DNA of 13,043 nucleotides from Acidobacteria bacterium AH-259-L09 (GCA_027717875.1 JALLOL010000048.1:1-13043), one strand, 5' to 3'; shown: positions 1-8,500, counted from the first letter of the stretch. A program made the numbers and translations. Notes: generated by a model from the letters alone, not told the origin.

Positions 1-1
1 T

Positions 2-589
2 ATTGCTGGTTCTATACCTCCGGATTTTCAAGAAGAACTGGACATGGTTTTCGGGACGTCTTCATTGAAGGAGGGAATAATTGGACGTGCTGTGACGAGC
101 GGTAGGTTCCGGTTGGGATTCTATCCAGAAATCCATGTGAAAGTTTGGCTGCTCACGTTAAGGGATGGAAACAGACCTCCCTGTCTCACTGTTTCAGGCG
201 GCAGTAATTTAACGTGGAGCGGACTGGAGAGGCGCAAAGGTGGACAGAATTACTACTTTACAGATTCCGAACAGTTCTTCTTGGAAGATTCGCGCTGGAA
301 ACTGTTTGTTCCCGAGACAAGGTGGTTGACCGAGAGTAACTGGGCCGATGTAAGAAAGCAGTGTTGGAAGGATAGCGCTCAACCTGCGCTTTGTATTTGG
401 CCTGGCTTTGAACAGGAAAAGTCCATCGAAGAGATTCAAATTGCAGTTGCGGAATTCTCCGACATGAGCATTGAGCATCTGAAAAGCTTCGGCGAGAGGC
501 ATCCTTTAACCGTTATCTATGCCTATGAACAGATTAAAGGACACCTCGCCAGCCGAAAAATGGAAGGGAAAACAGAAACTATTCACTAG
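2..589 (+). CDS. Unrecognised protein, 3' part only (5' end outside window)
   Basis: The reading frame is open from base 2 to a TAG at 587-589, giving 195 visible codons. An ATG lies at 44, but the codons before it (reading IAGSIPPDFQEELD) look like ordinary protein and there is no ribosome binding site before it. The gene most likely starts upstream of the window. The stretch KEGIIGRAVTSGR resembles a segment often seen in GAF domains (GIxGRAVxTG), so the visible part may begin in the middle of a GAF-like sensory domain. The match is short and the rest is unlike a standard GAF core. The remainder is rich in Trp (about nine) and charged residues, with no membrane segment, signal peptide or catalytic motif that I recognise. 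The C-terminal 60 residues look helical. The gene converges on the membrane spermidine-synthase-like gene, with 66 bp between the two stops. That it is a real gene is fairly likely; its function is unknown. Confidence 0.6.
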   Translation: MAGSIPPDFQEELDMVFGTSSLKEGIIGRAVTSGRFRLGFYPEIHVKVWLLTLRDGNRPPCLTVSGGSNLTWSGLERRKGGQNYYFTDSEQFFLEDSRWKLFVPETRWLTESNWADVRKQCWKDSAQPALCIWPGFEQEKSIEEIQIAVAEFSDMSIEHLKSFGERHPLTVIYAYEQIKGHLASRKMEGKTETIH

Positions 590-619
590 TTGGGATTATT
601 CATAGGTTCTCATGGCGAA

Positions 620-635
620 GCGGCGAAAGCGCCGC
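620..635. other. GC-rich hairpin between two convergent genes
   Basis: A perfect 6-bp stem (GCGGCG / CGCCGC) with an AAAG loop lies in the 66-bp gap between the two convergent stop codons, followed by the palindrome-rich CCTGGCAGG and GGCCGGCC. Neither strand has a T tract after the stem, so it is not a standard intrinsic terminator. It may still end or stabilise transcripts arriving from either side. Confidence 0.35.
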
Positions 636-655
636 CCTGGCAGGGGCCGGCCGGT

Positions 656-3600
656 TTACTGAAAGGATAAGGATTTCAGGTACTCAAGGTGTGCCCGGCT
701 CGGCTCATCTAAAGCGAGGTAGACTTTCGCGAGCCAGAAATGTGCTGACGGATCGACCGGTTGTATGGCGATTGCGGTCAGGAGAAGGTTCTTGGCGCTC
801 TGAAGATCCTTGTCTTCCAAGGCAAGTTCACCGAGCCGTACATAGCCCGGGTGATAATTGGGGTGAGCTCCGATGAGTCTCTTCAGATATTCGGTCTCCA
901 TCGACGGATCGCTCTGGGCCCGGTAGTAATTCGCCAAGGCAAGAATCACTTCCAGGGCATTGGCGTCCATTTGGGAAGCCTGTGTCAGCCACTCCAACTG
1001 TTTCTCGGTCTCTTTCTCCGATTCGGCCAAGCGCAAGCGTGCCCAAACAGCTGCGGCATCCGAGCCCTTTAAAAGTTCTTCCAGCAATGGCGCAACTTTC
1101 TCGTGGTGTCCTTGACCTAGATAAAGCTCGGCGAGATAGAAAGCTGCTTCTCGGCGTTCCGGATGTCTCTTCAGGATGGCCTCAGTCCGCTCGACGGCCG
1201 AGTAGACCTTCTTTTCACGAAAATCTATTTTGGCCAGTTCCAGTTGAATTTCTGGATCTTCACGAATTTGCTCGACCGCCTTTTGAAAATAGGAATTCCC
1301 TCTAACAGGATCTTTGTAAAAAAAGCAGGCCCGTGCCGTACCCAGATAATGTCGGCCGAGAGCTTCTCGGCCGGACAGGTAACCCTCCACGAGGGAGGAG
1401 GAAGACAGTGAAGAGAATTGTTGAAGAATACCTCGCTCGTAGGATTCATGCAGACTTCTTGGTGCCGACAGCTCCAGAAAAGGCCGGTTGTCGGTGTGGA
1501 TCTTTTCTCCTTCTCCGGCAAACGAGGCCACTCCCTCGCTGTCCATGCGGTATGACCACTCGAGTAGAACGAGCGGGTCGTACAACTTGATTCTCTGAAG
1601 GCGCTTCACCGTGGAGGAGTTTTTCTCAAACAAGGATTCGATCCGGTCTAGGTCAAGGGACAGCTCGTTTTTGAAACCGATGAGAATGATGTCGCCAGGC
1701 GAACTCTGGAATATGTGAACATTCGGGAAAACAGAGTGGAAAGTGCGCATGACCATTCGGACATCCTCCGGACGGAGCGAGTAAAGATGAAGCCACTGAC
1801 AGGCGATGCCAGCTGCAGCCAATCGATCTCTCAAAAGAGTGAAATGCTCCGCGGAGAAGAGATTTGCGACACCCGCCATCCAGGGATTGGAAGGTTCAGA
1901 GATGATCACGTCAAACTGTCGTGGATGCGATAAGAGATAGTTTCTGCCATCTTCGATGATGATCTCCACCTTCGGATGCATCAGATCACCGCGGTTCTCA
2001 GCTTCGAAATAATGTGCAGCCTCGACAACGGCTGCTTCAATTTCCACTTGTGTGACTTTGTTAACAGGGAAATCCAGCGTGGAGCTGAGGGTAATACCGC
2101 TTCCGAGACCGATGACAAGAACTTCCCTGGGGTTGCTGTGGAGCATAAGAGGAAGATAGGCCAACAAGATCTGGGTCGACATGTCCGTGGCTATGTTGGA
2201 GGCGTCGATTTTGCCATTGACGGTCAAAAGCCGATTGGTCGGACTTTCAAGAACGGTCACGGTAGAGGAGAGGCCATCCCGATAGAAAATGAGCTTGTCT
2301 CGCTCTCTGGTGTGCTGGAAAACTTCGCGGTTATAAAGCCGATGCCTGTACCTGTAAGCATAAAGAAACATTCCACTCGTCAGACCGTGGTCACTGATAG
2401 CGGGGATGGAGAAGAGGAGAAAGGAAAATGCAACGGCACACGAGACATAGATGAGGCGCTGCTGAGCGGCCGTGCTCGCCGCCAGAACGACTGCAAGGCC
2501 GATGCCCATATTAATGACGGCCATCAGAAGAAAGCTTGGCTTGATCCCCAAAAACGGGATGAGGAAGAACCCGGTTGCGAACGCCCCCATGATGGCTCCG
2601 ACGGTGTTTAGGCCGTACAGGGTGCCGATCTTCTTTCCCATGTCTTTGAAGTCACGGGAAATAATGTGAATGGCGCAGGGAATCGTTGCCCCCATCAACG
2701 CCGTTGCGAATAGGATCAAGATGGCTATTAGGCCGGCATGAAGAGACTGTGTAACCCAAAAAGAGAAGTTGAGGGGAGTAATATAGCGGGCAACCCAATA
2801 AGGGAGTTCATTGACCAGGGGAAAGGTCAAGACGGCCAAAAATCCAATTAACAGCTCGATCATGGCGAACAGGAAGACGTTGACTATCCGTCTGCCGAAT
2901 AGGGCGGCGTAGAGCCAACTTCCAAGGGCCAGGCCGCCCAAGTAAATGGCCAGGATGAGTGTGAAGGCGTAAATCGAGCTGCCTAAGATGATGCCAAGGA
3001 TGCGGATCCAGAGGATTTCATAGGAAAGAGCGGTCAGTCCCGACAGGAGGAGTGCCAGGGACAAAATCCAGAAGAGGCGGGGGAGAGCTTGCCTCTTTGC
3101 GTCGCCTGTTTCCTCAGGCATGTCTTCCGCGGGCTCGGGCCATTCGATTCTTCGGCTGATCGAGACGGCGAGAAATCCGACAAGGAGGTTGAGCAGGCCG
3201 CCCAGAAGGAGGCTGTCGCGGATACCAAACCAGACAGGGAAAAAGAGCCCGCCGGAAATGACCCCGATGACACCACCGAGGGTGTTCAAAGCGTAAAGGC
3301 GACCCACCCAGATACCACTGTCTTGTACCTTTCGTAGGTAAAACCTGCAAATGATTGGAAAGGTCCCTCCCATGAGGAAAGTGGGAAAAATAAGGAAAAC
3401 GACGGAGAGGACGAAGCGCAAGAGGCTCCTGGCCAAGAAGCCGCTCCCTTCAAAGAAGGACAACTGCAGATAAAGTGATTCGAGGAGCAGATAAAGGACA
3501 GGAAAAATAAGAGCATAGACCCCGATTCCCATCTCCATGATCCCATAGAGCCTAAGAGGCCGTGGGCTTGTATCGGCCCTTTTGCCGAAAAAATAACTCC

Positions 3601-3784
3601 CCAGAGCCAGCCCCACCATGAAGGTGGCGACGATGGTCGTGACGGCCAGCGAGGTGCTTCCAAAGACCAACTTGAAATACCTCGTCCAAAGCATCTGATA
3701 GATGAGCGCAGTAAGCCCAGATCCTGCGTACAGGCCTAAGACCAACAATCTAAAGGAGTCGTTCAAGCGCTTGTCGTTTACCAC
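656..3784 (-). CDS. Membrane spermidine-synthase-like fusion protein with TPRs
   Basis: The 1042-residue product has three parts. Residues 12-460 form a multi-pass membrane domain made of two related halves: SGLTALIYQMLW at 22-33 and GLALGS at 58-63 recur as SGLTALSYEILW at 248-259 and GLALGS at 284-289. Residues 495-705 carry a spermidine-synthase-like Rossmann fold, with the nucleoside-binding glycine loop VIGLGSG (557-563), the acidic VEIE (580-583) and EDGR (611-614). Residues about 810-1042 are tandem TPR helices, for example AAFYLAELYLGQG (880-892). In true spermidine synthases the catalytic loop reads D-x-S-D-P; here it is SEPSNPW (629-635), so both aspartates are replaced. Ordinary aminopropyl transfer is therefore doubtful. 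Such fusions are common in databases as 'fused MFS/spermidine synthase', with no settled function. No speD or decarboxylase gene is nearby. The start is a GTG at 3784 with only a weak GAGAA upstream; the first in-frame ATG (residue 31) falls inside the first membrane helix. Confidence 0.88.
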   Translation of the reverse strand: MVNDKRLNDSFRLLVLGLYAGSGLTALIYQMLWTRYFKLVFGSTSLAVTTIVATFMVGLALGSYFFGKRADTSPRPLRLYGIMEMGIGVYALIFPVLYLLLESLYLQLSFFEGSGFLARSLLRFVLSVVFLIFPTFLMGGTFPIICRFYLRKVQDSGIWVGRLYALNTLGGVIGVISGGLFFPVWFGIRDSLLLGGLLNLLVGFLAVSISRRIEWPEPAEDMPEETGDAKRQALPRLFWILSLALLLSGLTALSYEILWIRILGIILGSSIYAFTLILAIYLGGLALGSWLYAALFGRRIVNVFLFAMIELLIGFLAVLTFPLVNELPYWVARYITPLNFSFWVTQSLHAGLIAILILFATALMGATIPCAIHIISRDFKDMGKKIGTLYGLNTVGAIMGAFATGFFLIPFLGIKPSFLLMAVINMGIGLAVVLAASTAAQQRLIYVSCAVAFSFLLFSIPAISDHGLTSGMFLYAYRYRHRLYNREVFQHTRERDKLIFYRDGLSSTVTVLESPTNRLLTVNGKIDASNIATDMSTQILLAYLPLMLHSNPREVLVIGLGSGITLSSTLDFPVNKVTQVEIEAAVVEAAHYFEAENRGDLMHPKVEIIIEDGRNYLLSHPRQFDVIISEPSNPWMAGVANLFSAEHFTLLRDRLAAAGIACQWLHLYSLRPEDVRMVMRTFHSVFPNVHIFQSSPGDIILIGFKNELSLDLDRIESLFEKNSSTVKRLQRIKLYDPLVLLEWSYRMDSEGVASFAGEGEKIHTDNRPFLELSAPRSLHESYERGILQQFSSLSSSSLVEGYLSGREALGRHYLGTARACFFYKDPVRGNSYFQKAVEQIREDPEIQLELAKIDFREKKVYSAVERTEAILKRHPERREAAFYLAELYLGQGHHEKVAPLLEELLKGSDAAAVWARLRLAESEKETEKQLEWLTQASQMDANALEVILALANYYRAQSDPSMETEYLKRLIGAHPNYHPGYVRLGELALEDKDLQSAKNLLLTAIAIQPVDPSAHFWLAKVYLALDEPSRAHLEYLKSLSFQ

Positions 3785-3874
3785 TGCGTTTCTCGGGAGA
3801 GTGGAGAGAATACAGGAGGCATCATAGGATCGTAATAGGATGGCAAAATAAGCTTAGAATTGTCCACTCCCACG

Positions 3875-3893
3875 CATTTTCTTCCAGAAAATG
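3875..3893. repeat. 7-bp inverted repeat, possible operator
   Basis: CATTTTC (3875-3881) and GAAAATG (3887-3893) are perfect inverted copies separated by TTCCA. The repeat lies in the divergent region, about 120 bp before the OmpA-gene promoter and about 90 bp before the start of the leftward gene. It could be a binding site for a dimeric regulator, but a 7-bp AT-rich repeat can also arise by chance. Confidence 0.25.
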
Positions 3894-4013
3894 GTTTCTT
3901 CATTGGCCGGAAACTGCTATATAGAGGGAAGTAAGCACAATCAAACAGTGTTCAAGAGCTTGGGGATAAGTGATCTGGAGAGGAAGCGATGTTACCTAAA
4001 CTACCAAAAGCGG

Positions 4014-4041
4014 TTTACAAAGGGCATTGTCAGTGTATAAT
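4014..4041 (+). promoter_or_regulatory. Sigma70-type promoter of the OmpA lipoprotein gene
   Basis: TTTACA (4014-4019, five of six matches to the -35 consensus) and a perfect TATAAT (4036-4041) are separated by 16 bp. Transcription would begin near 4048, giving a leader of about 45 nt before the ATG at 4093. The position fits a strongly expressed structural lipoprotein. It also argues against a longer reading frame from TTG 4027, because that codon lies inside the promoter. Confidence 0.7.
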
Positions 4042-4076
4042 CCATCTTATATCTGTAAGCTTGTAAGTTCATTTTT

Positions 4077-4085
4077 GGGAGGAGG
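4077..4085 (+). promoter_or_regulatory. Strong ribosome binding site setting the start at 4093
   Basis: GGGAGGAGG ends seven bases before the ATG at 4093. This near-ideal Shine-Dalgarno sequence fixes the start of the lipoprotein gene at 4093 and makes the product begin with a proper signal peptide. Confidence 0.85.
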
Positions 4086-4092
4086 CGAGAAT

Positions 4093-5307
4093 ATGCGTAA
4101 GCTAAAACTGCCGTTGCTACTTAGTAGTCTGACGTTTTTGTTAGCAGCTGGAGGTTGTGTAAATCGACCTCCGGTGCTGAATTGCGTCGTGGATCCGCAG
4201 ACCGTTACCGAGGGAGATTCGGTTACTATTGAGACCAACGCATCAGATCCTAATAATGATCCGCTCAGCTTTGACTGGGGCGCCACCAGGGGAAAAGTCA
4301 CGCCTCAGAATGGCTCGGCTGTCTGGGATTCGAGCGGCGTGCTCGCCGGACTCACGCGTGGGAGGTACACTATCACGGCCGAGGTACGTGATAAAACACA
4401 TACGGTGCCTTGTTCAGTATTCGTGACCGTCGAGAAGAATAAGCAGGCTCCTACTATTGCCTGTGATCCTTCCAATGTAAGGGTCACTGAAGGCCGGTCC
4501 AGGACGCTGCAGGCTAGTGCTTCCGATCCTAACAATGATGCTCTCACCTATGCTTGGTCGATAGATGGTGAAGGCGTGGAGAACAACCAACCGTCCTTCC
4601 AGTTTGGCACGACAGGGCGCTCCATTGGATCTCATGCAGCCAGAGTAACGGTGACGGATGTCGACGGGCTGTCTGCCAATTGCAGCTTCAACGTCACCAT
4701 TGACCGGAGGCCCAACCGGAATCCAACTGTGACGCTAACACTCGACAAGCGTGAAGTTTATGCAGGCGAAACGGTGAGTGCAAGCGCCCAGGGAAGTGAT
4801 CCGGACGGTGACCCTCTGAGCTACTCCTGGACTCTGGACGCTCAGCGTCGTCCCGAGACTTCGTCTCAGGTGCAGATCAATACCAGTGGACTGGCGGGTG
4901 GCAGCCACAGTGTCGCCGTCACTGTTCGTGATGATCGCGATGGCACCGCCAGCGACACGAAGTCAGTCTCGGTGCGTGAGAAGACTGTTCTTCAGATGGA
5001 CAAAATCCGACCCGACAACCTGGCTAAAGCTAAGCTGGATGAGATCGCCCTGAAGATGCAGCAAAATCCTCAACTGAGAGCGACGATCACCGGGCACACA
5101 GATGATCGGGGCAGTGAGCGGGCGAACGAACGTGTTGGCCAGCGTCGGGCCGACGCGGTGAAGGATTATCTGGTAAAAGAGCGCAGCATCGACGGGAGCC
5201 GTATTGAAACTCGAAGCGCTGGTGAAAGCCAACCGATTAGCGATAATAAGACACCTGAGGGGCGGAAGGAGAATCGGCGCGCTGAAGTTGAATTGTTCGT
5301 GCCCTAA
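4093..5307 (+). CDS. OmpA-family lipoprotein with three PKD-like repeats
   Basis: The 404-residue product begins with a lipoprotein signal peptide: MRKLK, a hydrophobic stretch, then LLAAGGC with the lipidated Cys at 22. Three PKD/Ig-like repeats follow at about 27-114, 119-203 and 210-296. Each contains the signature SDPNND or SDPDGD followed by an L-[ST]-[FY]-x-W strand. The first two repeats each hold two Cys (31/107 and 124/197), placed to join the first and last strands; the third has none. Residues about 297-404 are an OmpA-type peptidoglycan-binding domain with TGHTDDRGS (333-341), Asn345, QRRADAVKDYL (350-360) and the terminal GRKENRRAEVEL. In this family the Asp of 'TD' and the Arg of 'RRA' bind diaminopimelate, and both are present. 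The protein should sit in the outer membrane and grip the cell wall, with the repeats as a spacer. The start at 4093 is chosen for its ribosome binding site and signal peptide. The gene appears monocistronic, with its own promoter and a terminator at 5415-5447. Confidence 0.92.
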   Translation: MRKLKLPLLLSSLTFLLAAGGCVNRPPVLNCVVDPQTVTEGDSVTIETNASDPNNDPLSFDWGATRGKVTPQNGSAVWDSSGVLAGLTRGRYTITAEVRDKTHTVPCSVFVTVEKNKQAPTIACDPSNVRVTEGRSRTLQASASDPNNDALTYAWSIDGEGVENNQPSFQFGTTGRSIGSHAARVTVTDVDGLSANCSFNVTIDRRPNRNPTVTLTLDKREVYAGETVSASAQGSDPDGDPLSYSWTLDAQRRPETSSQVQINTSGLAGGSHSVAVTVRDDRDGTASDTKSVSVREKTVLQMDKIRPDNLAKAKLDEIALKMQQNPQLRATITGHTDDRGSERANERVGQRRADAVKDYLVKERSIDGSRIETRSAGESQPISDNKTPEGRKENRRAEVELFVP

Positions 5308-5397
5308 GCACTAAGTTAAACGGAATGGTTACGGACGAAGCAATATAGGTTTGCGGTCCACCCAAACGGGCGACAAAGCTTAGTGCAAGGCACTTAG
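5308..5397. repeat. Three-copy inverted repeat after the lipoprotein gene
   Basis: GCACTAAG (5308-5315) directly follows the lipoprotein stop codon. Its exact inverse CTTAGTGC lies at 5379-5386, and GCACTTAG follows at 5390-5397. The middle copy can pair with the first (8 bp perfect, extendable by a G-U and a U-A pair) or with the third (7 of 8 pairs, three-base loop), but not with both. It precedes the terminator hairpin and may only shape the 3' untranslated RNA. No function can be assigned. Confidence 0.35.
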
Positions 5398-5414
5398 AAC
5401 AAAGTTCACATAAA

Positions 5415-5447
5415 AAAAGGGCCAGGGCACTCTCCCCTGGCCCTCTT
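5415..5447. terminator. Intrinsic terminator, apparently bidirectional
   Basis: A perfect 10-bp GC-rich stem (arms 5418-5427 and 5435-5444, AGGGCCAGGG paired with CCCTGGCCCT) encloses a 7-base loop. On the plus strand the stem is followed by TCTTCTGTT, a fair T-rich tail that would end the lipoprotein transcript about 110 bases after its stop. On the minus strand it is followed by seven T's, which makes it even stronger for leftward transcription, although no leftward gene lies immediately beside it. Confidence 0.8.
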
Positions 5448-5520
5448 CTGTTGCCGCGGTCGGCGACTCGATCCCCCCTGACCCCCACGAGCCCGCCCCT
5501 GCCTGGCATCTGGGGTTGAA

Positions 5521-8500
5521 ATGGATCATTTAGCAGCCAATTTTCATCCTGCCGTCTCAACTTGGTTTGATAAACGATTCGGTGAGGCCAGTGAGCCGCA
5601 GAACTATGGCTGGCCCGTTATCCAAAATGGCGATCACGTTTTGATTGCTGCTCCGACTGGCTCAGGGAAAACCCTGGCGGCGTTTTTGTGTGCCATTGAT
5701 CGTCTGGTTCAACAGGGTGTCAGGGGCGGGCTGGCTGATAGAACCGAAATCCTTTACGTTTCTCCCCTTAAGGCATTGGCGAACGATGTGCGTAAGAATT
5801 TGCTGGAACCGTTACAGCAAATCCGGGAAACAGCTGTCCAGATGCGGATTGAACTTCCACAAATCAGACCTCTGGTGCGCACCGGTGACACGCCTGGTCG
5901 TGAACGCCAGCGGATGACTCGCAAGCCTCCCCACATCCTTGTCACCACTCCTGAATCGCTGTTCATTCTGTTAACCAGTCAGAGCGGGCGGAAGATGCTG
6001 CAGGAGGTGAAGACAGTCATTGTGGACGAAATTCACGCCCTGGCAAGTAACAAACGTGGTTCTCAGTTAAGCCTTTCCCTGGAACGGTTGGAAGCTTTAA
6101 CTGGCAGGCCTTTTCAGCGCATTGGCCTTTCGGCTACCCAGAAACCGATTCAAACCATTGCACACTTTCTCAGCGGAGCGGGCCGGACCCCTGTGGTTGT
6201 AGACGTGGGACACTGGCGCCACATGGACCTTGCCGTGGAAGTCCCGGGCGACGAGTTAGGAGCGGTGGCGACCAACGAGATGTGGGAAGAAATCTATGAC
6301 AGGCTGTCCCAACTCATCCGCCAGCACCGCACCACGCTTATCTTTGTGAACACTCGTCGTTTGGCGGAGAGGGTCGCCTATCACTTGGCTGAGCGGTTGG
6401 GAGAGGAGTTCGTAACGGCTCATCACGGGAGTCTCTCCAGAGAGATTCGCCTGAAGGCAGAGGAACGGCTTAAGAGTGGGGAGCTAAAAGTGGTGGTGGC
6501 CACCGCCTCTCTGGAACTGGGAATCGACATTGGTTCGATTGACCTGGTCTGTCAGCTCGGTTCCACTCGTGCGATCTCGCTGGCCTTGCAGCGCGTCGGG
6601 CGCTCCGGTCACTGGAAAGGAGCCACTCCCAAAGGCCGAATCTTTGCGACCACCAGAGACGAGCTGCTCGAGTGCGCAGCCTTAGTCCGTGCCATCCGGA
6701 CGGGCCAGCTGGATCAAATCCGAATTCCTGCTGCTCCTTTGGACATTCTGGCCCAGCAGATTGTTGCTGCTGTTGCCAGCCGGGAGTGGAAAGAGGAAGA
6801 ACTGTTTCAAGTCTTTCGAAGAGCCGCTCCCTATGTTGGTCTTCAACGCCAACAATTCGATGCCATTGTAACGATGCTGGCTGAGGGAATATCCACTCGA
6901 CAGGGGCGCCGCGGTGCCTTTCTGCACCGTGACCGGATCAATGGAATGATTCGAGCTCGACGCGGCGCTCGCCTGGCAGCCATCACCTCCGGAGGGGCCA
7001 TTCCTGACAATGCCAACTATCTAGTGAAAACCGACCCTGAGGAGGCTGTGGTCGGGACTCTGGACGAGGATTTCGTAGTGGAAAGCATGCGGGGTGACAT
7101 CTTTTTGTTGGGCAACACTTCCTGGCGCATCCGTCGAGTTGAGGCCGGGGTGGTGCGGGTGGAAGACGCCCGCGGAGCTCCTCCTACGGTACCTTTCTGG
7201 CGAGGTGAGGCGCCGGCACGCACAGCAGAACTGTCTCAAGCCTTCTCGGAGCTTCGGGAGGAAATTGTTCGCCTCGGCGCTCCGCGAGCCCTCAAATGGC
7301 TGAGTGAGGAATGCGGCCTGGATGCTCGCGGCGCGGAACAAGCTGTTCAGTACGTACTTGCAGGGCAAGCCGCTTTGGGCGCACTTCCTGCACAGAGTTG
7401 TGTGGTGGCAGAGCGTTTCTTTGACGAGGCGGGAGGGATGCAGCTTATTTTGCATGCTCCCTTTGGCGGCCGGGTCAGCAAGGCCTGGGGTCTGGCCTTG
7501 CGTAAACGCTTTTGCCGCAGCTTTAACTTTGAACTTCAAGCAGCCGCAACCGAAAATGGAATCCTCATTTCACTCAGTGACCAGCATAGCTTCCCTTTAG
7601 ACAGCGTTTTTTCTTTCCTCTCTTCCAAGAGTGTGCGTGAGGTTCTGGTTCAGGCGTTGCTGGCAATTCCTCTTTTCGGCACTCGCTGGCGCTGGAACGC
7701 GAGTCGTGCTCTGGCGGTGCTTCGTTTCTCGAATGGTCGTAAAGTCCCACCTCCCCTTCAGCGAATGCGCTCTGATGATCTCCTTGCTGCTGTTTTTCCG
7801 GGGCAGGCAGCCTGTCGAGAAAATATCCAGGGAGACATTGTTGTTCCCGACCATCCTCTGGTTTACGAAACCGTTCGGGATTGCTTGATCGAAGCAATGG
7901 ACGTGGAAGCTCTCGTGGAGATCTTGTGCAAGATTGAAAGCGGGGATATCCGATGTGTGGCGGTGGATACAAGAGAACCTTCGCCGTTTAGCCATGAGAT
8001 TCTCAACGCCAATGCATATGCCTTTCTCGATGATGCCCCGTTGGAAGAGCGCCGCGCTCGAGCCGTTCAGGCTCGCCGCACGTTGCCGGATCAAACCGCG
8101 GAACTGGGTGAGTTGGATAGTGAGGCGATTGAGCAGGTAGCCCGAGAAGCCTGGCCTCCTCTGAAGAATGTAGATGAGTTACACGACGCTCTTCTAACGC
8201 TGGGCGTTCTGACGGAGGTTGAAATCTCACGGCGTCGAGGCTTGCTCGAACAGTTGGTTGCCCAAAAGCGAGCCGGGAGCATAGTGCTTGAGCGAATCAC
8301 ACAGCAGGAGAATCAAAGCTCTAAGGATCCTGTCGTTTTTTGGTTTGCAACTGAGCGCAGGAATCTGCTTAAGAAAGTCTACCCGAAGGGGCAGATTGTA
8401 CCAGACTCGTACATTGCCGAAGAATGCTTATGGGAAAGAGATCGGGATTTGGAGACGGAGCAGGCCGTGTGTGAACTGGTGCGCTGCCGGCTGGAATGCA

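Larger units (their letters stand above)
3785..4092. other. Divergent intergenic region, 308 bp
   Basis: This gap separates the leftward membrane spermidine-synthase-like gene from the rightward OmpA lipoprotein gene, so it should hold promoters for both. The rightward promoter (4014-4041) and ribosome binding site (4077-4085) are clear and listed separately. For the leftward gene the best candidates on the minus strand are weak: TTGATT (complement of 3939-3944) 15 bp before TATATA (3918-3923), or an isolated TATGAT (complement of 3821-3826). A 7-bp inverted repeat lies at 3875-3893. I see no RNA gene here. Confidence 0.6.

Noticed and set aside
1976..2611. 211-codon plus-strand frame opposite the membrane fusion gene
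   Set aside because: It is a shadow of the minus-strand gene: polar, without domains, and with no ribosome binding site. The opposite strand encodes clear membrane helices and a glycine-loop motif.
656..3784. Annotation as a true spermidine synthase (speE) with a polyamine operon
   Set aside because: The catalytic aspartates are replaced, the domain is fused to a large membrane region, and no polyamine gene is nearby. Only a family-level name is justified.
3989..4066. A 25-codon frame starting ATG 3989 after GGAGAGGAAG, a possible leader peptide
   Set aside because: It spans the -35 and -10 boxes of the lipoprotein promoter and so would need a separate upstream transcript. The peptide is nondescript. 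The Shine-Dalgarno match alone is not enough.
4027..4092. Longer start (TTG at 4027) for the OmpA lipoprotein
   Set aside because: It would place the start codon inside the promoter, ahead of the predicted transcription start, and would bury the signal peptide. The ATG at 4093 has an excellent ribosome binding site.
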